In this document: in pieces, positions 24,155 through 34,687 of the stretch
Position numbering within the stretch: the stretch's first letter is position 1
Layout of the letters: the number at the start of each line of letters is the position of its first letter
DNA from: Manihot esculenta
Lineage: Eukaryota; Streptophyta; Magnoliopsida; Malpighiales; Euphorbiaceae
Direction of reading: 5' to 3'
DNA: 64,000 nucleotides
NCBI RefSeq assembly: GCF_001659605.2
Contig: NC_035175.2
Location: forward strand, 32,087,705 to 32,151,704
Notes under the pieces: model-generated
Database searches by the model: none
The model's input: only the letters and a program-made list of their open reading frames with translations
What the model was told of the DNA's origin: nothing
Position numbers and translations under genes: made by a program

Positions 24155-26106
24155 ACCTCTAGGTGTACCCCTTCTGTGAACCTGACTACCTTGTCCCTGC
24201 AGTCCAAGGTAACACCATGGGTAGATAACCAGTCCATCCCTAGAATGACGTCAAAGTCTGTCAAATCTAGAACCACAAGGTCGGCGGACATGCATCTCCC
24301 CTCAACAAAAACTGGACTACACTGGCAGACTGACTCTGCCACAGATGGATCACACTTGGGTCCACTGACCCAGAGAGGACACTCTAACCCAGAAGTCATC
24401 AGACCTAACCTCCCCACGGTTCTCGGAGCAATAAAAGAATGAGATGCACCAGGGTCCATCAAGGCATACACATCTGAACAACCAATGACGAGATTACCTG
24501 CCACCACGGTGTTGGATGCGTCTGCCTCCTGCTGTGTCATTGTGAAGATCCGTGCTGGGGCTGATGGACCTTCACCTCTGAAACCCGCTGAAGAAGAGGC
24601 TGCTCCTCTCCCTCTGCCTCTGCCACTGGCCTGAGTCATGGCTGGAGCTGCTGGTTGCGCTACACTGCCTGAAGCTGTCTGCTGGGACTGAGCCATCGGG
24701 GCCGCTCTTGGACAGTCTCGAGCTATATGCCCCTCCTGACCACATCTGAAGCAGGCGTTCGTCCCAAACCGACATACTCCTTTGTGTGGTCTACCACACC
24801 TCGCACAAACTACATTATCCGCACCAGAGCTTGAGCCACTCCCAAATCCCAGACTGGACTTGACCTTGTTCCAGAACTTATTCTTCTTACCCTTAGGCTT
24901 ACCCCATCTCTTACTGCCTGAAGCTGCTGCACTCAAGGTAGAGGGATCTAACCTTCCCCCACCCGGAGTTTTAGAACCGGAAGACTGTGCCACTGACTGC
25001 TTAACTGTCCCCTGAACGATGGCACTGGCCTCCATTTTCCTGGCCATATCTACTATGGCATGGAAGCTCTCCCTGTCCACTGACTGAATCAAGGAGGAAT
25101 ACCTAGAATGGAGTTTCATAACATACCTCCTTGACCTCTTCGAATCTGTATCCAGACTCTGCCCAGAAAAAGGCAACAGCTCCAAAAATCTGTCGGTGAA
25201 CTCCTCCACACCCATTTCATCCGTCTGCCTCAACTGTTCAAACTCTATCATCTTCAGCTCCCTTGAACTATCGGGAAAAGCCCATCCTGCAAACTCGTTT
25301 GCAAACTCTTCCCAGGTCATGCTGTCCACTCTCGGGTTCACATAATTCTTGAACCACTCTCGTGCCTTCTTGCACTTAAGCGTGAACCCGGCCATCTGAA
25401 TGGCTCTACTGTCATCAGCCCCAATCTCATTGGTGATTACTTTAACCCTTTCAAGGTACACAAATGGGTCATCCCCTTTTTCGTACTGAGGAGCACCCAA
25501 TTTCATGTAATCGGTCATCTTAACCTTGCTCCCACTGGCTGAGCTAGGTCTAGGTGGCTGAACAACTGGGGCTACTGGTTCTGCAGGTGGTGGAGATGGT
25601 GCAACATTTTCTGAGGTAGGGTTTGCTGGACTTGGATAATAGGGTGGAGGTGGATACATCGGGTACTGAGAGTACGGTGGGTAGTATGGTGGGTATGGCA
25701 TCTGTGTGGGATAAGGAGTGAAGCTAGGGTAATCCGATGTGCCTCCCATCGAATACCCGGGGTTTTGTGAGAAGGGTGGGTAGTGGGGTGGCTGAACAAA
25801 TCCCGAGGCCTGAGTGCCTCCTTGGGACTCTCCCATTCCTTCTTCTGACATACTGACTCCCAAACTGCCATCCCTCCTCTATTCTACGTCCATCTCATCC
25901 CCCATGCTCTCAGACATACCTCCCTGAACTATTCCTCTGACTGATCTGCTTCTACCCAGATCCAACGACCTTCTAGGGTCTCTTGCTGCTCTTTCTCGGT
26001 TAGACCTACTAGACATTGCCCTAGGCAATGCTGGAGGACGGGCGCTCATGCCCTCATCCTCAGGTGGTACTCCAGTCAATCTTGCTGATCGACGAGTTCC
26101 CCTCAT
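24151..26106 (-). pseudogene. M1 gag-protease, one nonsense codon
   Basis: I start it at ATG 26106 ([10 protein letters not shown]), eight bases after the predicted splice acceptor. An in-frame TAG at 25881-25879 replaces a Gln codon of P1 and P2; an ATG at 25863 could restart. Downstream come a Pro/Tyr-rich stretch, the gag core ([12 protein letters not shown] to the LPFSGQ region), a CCHC knuckle (CFRCGQEGHIARDC) and a protease with [11 protein letters not shown]. The frame leaves the family path at about 24180 through a deletion and ends at 24151. Gag forms the particle; the protease matures it. Confidence 0.88.
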
Positions 26107-26341
26107 CCTATTTTCTGAAAAACAGTACACATAGCACAAACATTAGCATCATATGGTTCATGTGGGCACACATGAACCCGCATCACACATCACATATCAT
26201 AGCATATCATCATGGCATTTCATATCATCATACAAGACAGGACTCCACATCCTATCCTAGTGGACATGATCTTTCCTATTGTGCTTGACCTTCTATAACA
26301 TCTATGAGCCCGACACTCTAGGTCCGACCATATGAACCTAG

Positions 26342-26355
26342 GGCTCTGATACCAT
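26342..26355 (-). other. M1 primer binding site
   Basis: Reverse complement reads TGGTATCAGAGCCC, matching the 3' end of initiator Met tRNA, three bases from the LTR. Confidence 0.88.
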
Positions 26356-26358
26356 TCT

Positions 26359-28620
26359 GTAACGACCCGAAAATCGGACCGCTACCGGCGCTAGGATCCG
26401 GGTCGACTTAAGGCCGCCGGGACCCGTAGCAAGCCTAACATGCATCCTGTGAACCTGCTTAATCCCATACATGATCAACAACATACATAAAAATTAAAAC
26501 TTTTTATTCCATGAACATCAACCAAACTCAACCTGTGCATAACATTAACATAACATTGATCCCTCTGTGGGATCTCAACAATGCCCCCAAGGGGTGACAT
26601 AACATATGCTGAGTTGGTTACATAAACATCATAAAAATCTCTAAGATCATGTATTGAAAGGGATACAACAATCTATGGTCAAGCACACACTAACGTCCAT
26701 AAAACTCATTACATAACTATACTGTACTTTTACATTGTAATTTGATCATGTCCATTGCTAGCTATTACATAAACATGACTTCTTTACACTATCCGGACTC
26801 CTGCTATATCCTGTACCTGCAATCCTGGGGGTAAAGGGAGAGGGGTGAGCTAAAAGCCCAGTGAGCTGAACTATAAAACATATTAACACTATACTTTAAT
26901 GAAATGCATCATAACACAGACAATTCACATAAGGGTTGGGTGAACTTGTCACCAATTAGTCCAAGTTAACTCTGTGCCAGGCCTGTAGAATGGGGTCCTG
27001 GTCTTTCCTGTCAGAACATACTTTACTTACCATTTCCCCAGGGCCTCCTCTGAGCTCCTGGTCTTCGAGTCCCGTGACCGTGCTAGACCATAGGATGGGA
27101 TCCTGGTCTTTCCTTACTCTGTGCCAGGCCTGTAGAATGGGGCCTGGTCTTTCTTACTCTGTGCCAGGCCTGTAGCATGGGGCCTGGTCTTCCTGTCATG
27201 GACTAATTGGGTCATCCGACGTTCACCCACATCAACAACAATCGATGCAATGCGGCATATTCGTGAAAACTAATGCAATCATCCTATTGCATAATCATGA
27301 TGCATGATACATGATAAAACATTTAATTTAAAAGATTGAGTTTAGTTCCACTCACCTCTGGCTGACTCTGACAACACCGAAGCAGCTGAACTCACTGCTG
27401 GGGTCCTCGGTTCCTCGGGTCCGAACCTACACAGGTGGACTCAAATGAGGGACCAAACATACGTAAATACAACTCTAATATACTCCCCAAAAACCCCCTA
27501 AAACATCCTGAAAACATCACATAAAAACATGCAAGAAATGGCTGAACAGGGCACTTTCGGCGGCAGGTTCGGCGGCCGAAAGTCCCTCCAGAGCCGAAAG
27601 TCAGGCAGGTTCGGCGGCACCTTCGGCGGCCGAAACTCCCAGACAGAGACGAAAGTCTTCTTTCGGGGGCAAGTTTCGGCAGCCGAATGCTGCCTCCACA
27701 AGGGGGTTCGGCGGCCGAAACTCCCTTCGGCGGCCGAACCTGGTTTCTGCCAGAAGGGCAGAAACTTGGTTCACATGAACCCCTTGCCTCCCAAAACCTC
27801 AAATCATGCATAAATCTCAACCAAAACATGCATACAAGTTCCTAGGGGTCTCAAACAGTCATATACCCCAACTACAACACTTCAAATACACAAAATCCAC
27901 ACACATTGTTCAAAACATCAACATTAATCCATAACTCAACATATAACCTAACATGCATTTCTACCCATAGATCTTGCATAAAACTTATTTAAAACACATA
28001 AGGAGCTTAAGATCGGCTCTTACCTCTTGAAGATCGAGAGGGAGACGACCTAAACTTGGAGATCCACGAAAATGAGCTCCTGAGTTCCCAAAGCTCCAAA
28101 ACTTGGTTTAAATGCTCAAACTTGCAAAATGTGAGTTTAAAACTCAAGAAAAATGAAAGAGATTTGGAGGAAGAACACAAGAGTTGCAAAGGGAAGGTCG
28201 AAAGCTTGCTGTGGCCGAAAATGGGAGAAAACTCACCCATTTCGGCTAAGTGCCCCTTTTATAGGTGGCTGGCCAGGTCACGTTCGGGGGCCGAATGCGC
28301 TCCCGCATCCATGCAATGTTCGGCGGCCGAACTTGACTTTCGGCGGCCGAAACTGGACTTCCCTAACTCATGCTTTCGGGGGCCTAACGTGCCTCCAAAG
28401 CGCATGCATGTTCGGCGGCCGAACTTGACTTTCGGCGGCCGAACCTGAGTTTTCCTCCAAGGACTTTTCATGCAAAAAATCATTTAATTTCATACTTAAA
28501 ACTATTAAAAACATGAAAACATTTTACAAAAACATGATTTTACCCTTCTAGAGGTCTCCGACATCCGAGATCCCACCGGACGGTAGGAATTTCGATACCG
28601 GAGTCTAGCCGGGTATTACA
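26359..28620 (-). repeat. M1 5' LTR (2262 bp)
   Basis: Nearly identical to 18788-21050. TATA box (minus) near 28260, splice donor with GT at 28023-28022, palindrome arrays at about 27552-27750 and 28284-28442. Confidence 0.95.
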
Positions 28621-28625
28621 GGCAC

Positions 28626-29362
28626 TTTGGAATGTTATGTTATGTTATGTTATGTAAGAGAAAGACCAGTGAGGCCCATTCTACGCCCCTGGCATTTGGA
28701 GATGTTGAGGACTAATGGTGACAATACCATCCTTTATGTGATTAGCTGTGATGTGTTGCATTTCATGAAAGCATGAATAAGAAAAAGAAAAGGTTAAATA
28801 AATATGATAAGAATAATAAAATAAATAATAATAAACATAAAAATGGTGAAACTAAATCACATGTTTTTATCTTTCTGCTCGCTGGGCTTTATAGCTCACC
28901 CCTCTCCCCGAACCCCAGTCTTGCAGGTGCAGTGTAGATAGAGAAGTCAGCAAGAGTAAGAGAAGTCTATGTAATAGTATAGTAGTGGATATGGTTTATT
29001 TGTAATGTAAAAGTATGTTATGTAATGTAATGAAAGTTTAGAATGTGCTTGACTGGAGTTTGTTTTAATCCCTTGTGTATATGATCCAAAAATGTTGTTA
29101 TGATGTTTATGTTATCTAAGCCTATCATATGTTATGTTACCCATTGGAGTATTTGATGAGGACTCCAATGAGGGGTTTATGATATGTTATGTATGCACAG
29201 GTTAGGCTTGGAAAGAAAAGTTTTAATTTTTATGTATGTTGTTGATCATGTATGGGATTAAACAGGTTCACAGGATGTATGTTTGGCTTGCTACGGGTTC
29301 TGGCGGCCTTAAACCGACCTGAATCCTAGCGCCGGTAGCGGTCCGGTTTCCGGGTTGTTACA
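28626..29362 (+). repeat. P1 5' LTR, second part
   Basis: Continues the P1 LTR after M1 and the duplicated GGCAC, ending GTTACA. It matches 36322-37058 of the 3' LTR with only a few differences. Confidence 0.95.
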
Positions 29363-29365
29363 GAG

Positions 29366-29379
29366 TGGTATCAGAGCCC
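29366..29379 (+). other. P1 primer binding site
   Basis: TGGTATCAGAGCCC three bases after the LTR, complementary to initiator Met tRNA. Confidence 0.9.
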
Positions 29380-29603
29380 TAGGTTCATATGGTCGGACCT
29401 AGAGTGTCGGGCTCATAGATGTGATAGAAAGGTCAAGCACAATAGGAAATCATGTCCACTAGGATAGGATGTAGAGTCCTGTCTTGCATGAAAGTATGAT
29501 ATGCCATGTTATGTGATATGTATGTGATGAGGGTTCATGTGTTTCCACATGAACCATTCGATGCTAATGTTTATGTGATGTGTGCTGTTTTTCAGTAAAC
29601 AGA

Positions 29604-32600
29604 ATGCGAGGAACTCGTCGATCAGCTAGATTGACTAGAGTACCACCGGAGGATGAGGGCACGAGCGCCCGTCCTCCAGCATTGCCAAGGGCAATGTCAA
29701 GTAGGTCCAACAGGGACAGAGCAGTGAGGGACCCTAGAAGGTCTTTGGATCTGGGTAGAAGCAAATCAGTAAGGGGTACAGTTCAGGAAAGAATGTCAGT
29801 TGATGGAGAAGAAGAGATGGATGTGGAGCAGAGGAGGGATGGTAGCCTTGGTGTAAGCATGCCAGAAGAGGGCATGGGTGAGTCTCAGGGAGGCACTCAG
29901 GCCTCGGGGTTTGTTCCACCACCCCAGTACCCACCTTTTTCACCATACCCCGGGTATTCGATGGGAGGTACATCGGATTACCCCAATTTTAATCCTTACC
30001 CTTCTCACATGCCATACCCACCTTTCTACCCACAATATCCACAGTACCCTATGTACCCACCTCCATCCTTCCATCCAGGCACAGCAAACCCTATCCCAGG
30101 GGATGCCGCACCTCCACCACCAGCAGAAACCGCAGTTACAGAAACCCAAAGACCTCAACCTACCTCATATGGAGGGAGCAAGGCCAAGATGACCGACTAT
30201 ATGAAGTTGGGTGCTCCCCAGTTTGATACCGGTGATGATCAGTTTGTGTACCTGGAGAAGGTCAAAACAATTACAGATGAGATAGGGGCTGATGACAGCA
30301 GAGCCATTCAGATGGCTGGTTTCACCCTGAAATGCAAAAAGGCCCGTGAGTGGTTCAAGGGCTATGTGAAACCGAGGGTGGACAGTCTTTCATGGGAGGA
30401 GTTTGCGAATGAGTTCGCAGGATGGGCTTTCCCTGACAGTTCAAGGGAGCTGAAGATGATTGAGTTTGAACAGCTGAGGCAGACAGATGAAATGGGTGTC
30501 GATGAGTACACCGACAAGTTCTTAGAGTTGTTGCCGTTTGCTGGGCAACATCTGGACACAGATCCGAAGAAGTCAAGGAGGTATATCATGAGGCTCCATT
30601 CCAGGTATTCCTCCTTGATTCAGTCAGCTGATAGAGAAAGTTTCCATGCCATCGTAGACATGGCCAGGAGAATGGAGGCTAGTGCAATCATCGAGGGGAC
30701 AGTTAAACAGTCAGTGACACAGCCTTCAGGTTCTAAGACCCCAGGTGGTGGAAGGATAGACCCTTCATCCTTGAGTTCAGCTAGTAAGAAGTGGGGCAGT
30801 ACCACTAAGAAACCAAAGAAGAATAAGTTCTGGAACAGAATCAAGTCAGGTCTGGGATTAGGAAGTGGCTCAAGCTCTGGCGCTGATAATGCAGTTTGTG
30901 CAAGGTGTGGTAAACTACACAGAGGGGTATGCCGTTTTGGGACGACAGCCTGCTACAGGTGTAGGCAGGAGGGACACATGTCCATGGAGTGTCCTAGAGC
31001 AGTTCCTATGGCACGACCCCAGCAGACAGCTTCAGGTAGTGTGGCACAGCCAGCAGCTTCAGCCGCAACACAGGCTAGTGGCAGAGGCCGAGGGAGAGGG
31101 TCAGCCTCTTCTTCATCAGTTTACAGAGGGGAAGGTCCGTCAGCTCCAGCACGGATCTTCACAATGACGCAGCAGGAGGCAAACGCATCCAACACCGTGG
31201 TGTCAGGTAATATCATCATTGGTTGTTCAGATGCTTATGCCTTAATGGACCCGGGTGCATCCCATTCTTTTGTTTCTCCGAGAGCGGTCGAGAGGTTGGG
31301 TTTGATGGTCTCTGGGTTAGAGTGTCCCCTATGGGTCAGTGGACCCAAATGTGACCCGTCAGTGGCAGAGTCAGTCTGCCAGTACAGTCCAGTTTTCATA
31401 GAGGGAAGATGCCTATCCGCCGACCTTGTGGTTCTAGATTTGACAGATTTTGACGTCATTCTAGGGATGGACTGGTTATCTACCCATTGTGCTACCTTGG
31501 ATTGCAGAGACAAGGTAGTTAAGTTCAGATGTCAGGATGGGTCAGAGGTTGTCTTTAGAGGAGACAGGGGGAGTACACCTAGAGGTTTAATATCAGCCCT
31601 ACAGGCTCGTAGGCTGCTCAGGAGGGGTTGTCAGGGTTATCTAGCTCATGTGAGAGAGCTAGACAGAGATGTCAGAGAGCCCGCCTCAGTGCCTGTGGTT
31701 AGAGAGTTCTTAGATGTTTTCCCAGACGAGCTGCCAGGTTTACCGCCTCCTAGGGAGATAGAGTTCGAGATAGAATTGATGCCAGGAACCAGACCGATCT
31801 CTATCCCTCCCTACAGGATGGCGCCAGCAGAGCTGAAAGAGCTTAAAGAACAGTTGCAAGAGCTGGTAGACAAGGGCTTCATCCGACCGAGTACCTCACC
31901 CTGGGGTGCTCCAGTGTTGTTTGTGAAAAAGAAGGATGGATCCCTTAGACTTTGTATCGACTATAGACAGTTGAACAAGGTTACTACCAAGAACAAGTAC
32001 CCGTTGCCTAGGATCGATGATCTATTCGACCAGCTAGCAGGAGCAGGTTGTTTCTCCAAAATAGATCTGAGATCTGGGTATCATCAGCTGAGGATCAGAG
32101 ATGAAGATGTGCCAAAGACAGCATTCAGGACCAGATATGGGCATTTTGAGTTCTTAGTGATGCCGTTCGGGTTAACAAACGCCCCTGCAGCATTCATGGA
32201 TCTCATGAACAGAGTATTTAGCCAATACCTGGATCACTTCGTTATTGTCTTCATAGATGATATCTTAGTGTATTCCAGGAATGCAGAAGAGCATGCCCAT
32301 CATCTGCGGTTGGTCTTGCAGACTTTGAGGGAACATGGCTTGTATGCCAAGTTCTCTAAATGTGAGTTCTGGCTGAGGAGCATTTCGTTCTTGGGGCATG
32401 TAGTGTCAGAGAATGGTATTGAGGTGGACCCCAAGAAGACAGAAACTGTGGCTAACTGGCCTAGACCCACTTCAGTGACAGAGATTAGAAGTTTCTTGGG
32501 TTTGGCTGGTTACTACAGGAGGTTCGTTCAGGACTTCTCAAAGATAGCAGCTCCTCTGACCAGGTTAACCAGGAAGAATCAGAAGTTTCTGTGGACCGAC

Positions 32601-34592
32601 CAGTGCGAAGAGAGTTTTGAAGAGCTTAAGAAGAGGTTGACTTCAGCACCAGTTTTAGCTCTGCCATCTAGTGATGAGGACTTTACAGTCTTTTGTGATG
32701 CGTCCCGTGTGGGACTGGGTTGTGTACTGATGCAGAATGAGAGGGTGATTGCTTATGCTTCTAGGCAGCTGAAGAAACATGAGTTGAATTACCCCACACA
32801 CGACCTGGAGATGGCAGCAGTAATCTTTGCACTCAAGATGTGGAGGCACTACCTCTATGGGGTAAAATGTGAGATCTTTACAGATCATAAGAGCCTGCAG
32901 TACATCCTAAGTCAGAGAGATTTGAATTTGAGACAGAGAAGATGGGTAGAACTGCTCAGTGACTACGATTGTAAAATCCAGTATCATCCGGGTAAGGCTA
33001 ATGTTGTAGCTGATGCCTTAAGCCGGAAATCACTCGGCAGTCTATCCCACATCACAGCAGAACGAAGACCAGCAGTAAAGGAGTTCTACAAGCTCATCGA
33101 AGAAGGGCTACAGTTAGAGTTGTCTGGTACAGGTGCCTTGTTGGCTCAGATGAAAGTGACACCCGTGTTCCTTGAGCAAGTCGCTCAAAAACAGCATGAG
33201 GACCCCGAGTTAGTGAAGATTGCCAGGACTGTTCAGTCAGGCAGTGGTAGTGAGTTCAGATTCGACAGTAAGGGGATCCTCCGCTATGGGAGTCGATTAT
33301 GTGTACCAGATGACATAGGGCTAAAAGGAGACATTATGAGAGAGGCTCATAATGCAAGATACAGCATTCACCCCGGAGCTACCAAGATGTATCAAGATTT
33401 GAAGAAAGTTTATTAGTGGCCAGCGATGAAGAAAGAAGTGGCACAGTTTGGGTCAGCCTGCGAAGTGTGTCAGAGGGTGAAGCTGGAACATCAGAAGCCA
33501 GCTGGAATGCTTAACCCGCTACCGATTCCAGAATGGAAATGGGAAAATATAGCTATGGACTTCGTAGTAGGGTTACCGGCGGCGTCCAACAGAGTGGACT
33601 CCATATGGGTGATTGTGGACAGACTCACCAAATCTGCTCACTTCATCCCTGTCAGGAGTGGCTACTCTGTGGACAAGTTGGCGCAGGTGTATGTGGATGA
33701 GATCGTCAGGCTGCATGGGGTTCCTGTTTCGATAGTGTCATATAGAGGGCCCCAGTTCACCTCCAGGTTTTGGCGGAGTCTGCAGAATGCCATGGGTACT
33801 AGGTTGGATTTCAGTACTGCCTTCCACCCCCAGACTGATGGACAGTCAGAAAGGACCATCCAGACTATAGAGGATATGCTCAGGATGTGTGTGCTGGACT
33901 TTGGCGGTTCTTGGAGGCAGCATCTACCTTTGGTGGAGTTTGCTTACAACAACAGCCATCATGCTAGCATCGGGATGGCTCCATATGAAGCTTTGTACGG
34001 AAGGAAGTGCAGATCACCTGTTTGTTGGGAGGAAGTTGGAGAGAAGGCCTTGGCAGGGCCTGAGCTAGTAGAGATTACCAGCAGGGTGGTACCTATAATC
34101 AGAGAGAGAATCAAGACTGCTGCCAGCAGACAGAAGAGCTATGCAGACGTCCGCAGGAGACAGTTAGAGTTTCAGGAGGGGGATTTGGTATTGCTCAAAG
34201 TGTCTCCTATGAAAGGGGTGATTCGGTTTGGAAAGAAGGGTAAGCTAGCTCCACGGTACATTGGACCCTTTGAGATCTTGCAAAGGATCGGGGGCGTGTC
34301 GTATAAGCTGGACTTGCCTGCATCTATGGAGAGAATCCATCCGGTTTTCCATGTTTCCATGTTGAGGAAGTTTGTGTCAGATCCGGGCAAGGTTCTTAGT
34401 GAGCCTGATGTAGAGATCCAAGAGGATCTCGCCTATGTTGAGCAGCCAGTACGGATCCTAGACACTCAGATCAGGAAGTTGAGGAACAAGGAAATCCCGA
34501 TGGTAAAAGTCCTTTGGAATCACCACAACATGGAGGAATGCACGTGGGAGACACGGGAGTCCATGCTCCAGCAATATCCTCATCTCTTTTGA
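29604..34592 (+). pseudogene. P1 Gag-Pol polyprotein, one nonsense codon and a changed integrase active site
   Basis: A single frame of 1662 codons from ATG 29604. A Pro/Tyr-rich region is at residues about 100-172 and the gag core at about 195-380. Two Cys/His knuckles lie near 432-463; one Gly of CYRCGQEGH is Arg here. The protease [11 protein letters not shown] is near 549 and the RT FIDD box at 883-886. RNase H starts near 1027 and the chromodomain-like tail at about 1610-1662. A TAG at 33414-33416 (codon 1271; Trp in M1) lies inside the integrase HHCC finger. Of the DD35E triad, Asp1319 and Glu1416 are present, but the codon at 33741-33743 (residue 1380) is Tyr where Asp is required. P2 shares both lesions. 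Confidence 0.95.
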
Positions 34593-34650
34593 AGTAAGTG
34601 TAATGTGTTTTATGTATGTTTATGTTTATGTTTTATATGTGTTGTTTGGT

Positions 34651-34687
34651 GAACATTCGGGGACGAATGTTCTTAAGGGGGGGAGAA
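34651..34687 (+). other. P1 hairpin and polypurine tract
   Basis: GAACATTC (34651-34658) and GAATGTTC (34665-34672) form a perfect 8-bp stem with a GGGGAC loop. The polypurine tract AAGGGGGGGAGAA (34675-34687) ends at the LTR. Confidence 0.88.

Larger units (their letters stand above)
18788..28620 (-). mobile_element. Tekay-type element M1, minus strand, inside the 5' LTR of P1
   Basis: 9833 bp flanked by GGCAC (18783-18787 and 28621-28625). LTRs are 18788-21050 (3') and 26359-28620 (5'), differing at about eleven positions by eye. Internal order on the minus strand is primer site, gag-protease, RT-RNase H-integrase-chromodomain, polypurine tract. The uninterrupted target can be read in the other P1 LTR near 36320. 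It is the youngest layer after P1 and has the best preserved catalytic residues in the window. Confidence 0.95.
17750..29595 (+). other. Predicted leader intron of P1: donor in the LTR, acceptor before the gag ATG
   Basis: Donor CAAGAG|GTAAGAG (GT at 17750). Acceptor TGTTTTTCAG ending at 29595, eight bases before the gag ATG. Equivalent pairs exist in P2 (50434 to 52387), M1 (28023 to 26115, minus) and M2 (45392 to 43478, minus). The diverged LTR at 61418 also keeps a strong donor, AAAG|GTAAGT, near 61891. Splicing would remove the second palindrome array, the minisatellite and the primer site from a Gag mRNA. In P1 the intron now also contains M1. This is a sequence prediction only. Confidence 0.5.

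Noticed and set aside
33405..33430. Programmed readthrough at the TAG shared by P1 and P2.
   Set aside because: It falls in the middle of the integrase zinc finger rather than at a gag/pol border, the context has no obvious readthrough signal, and M1 has Trp there.
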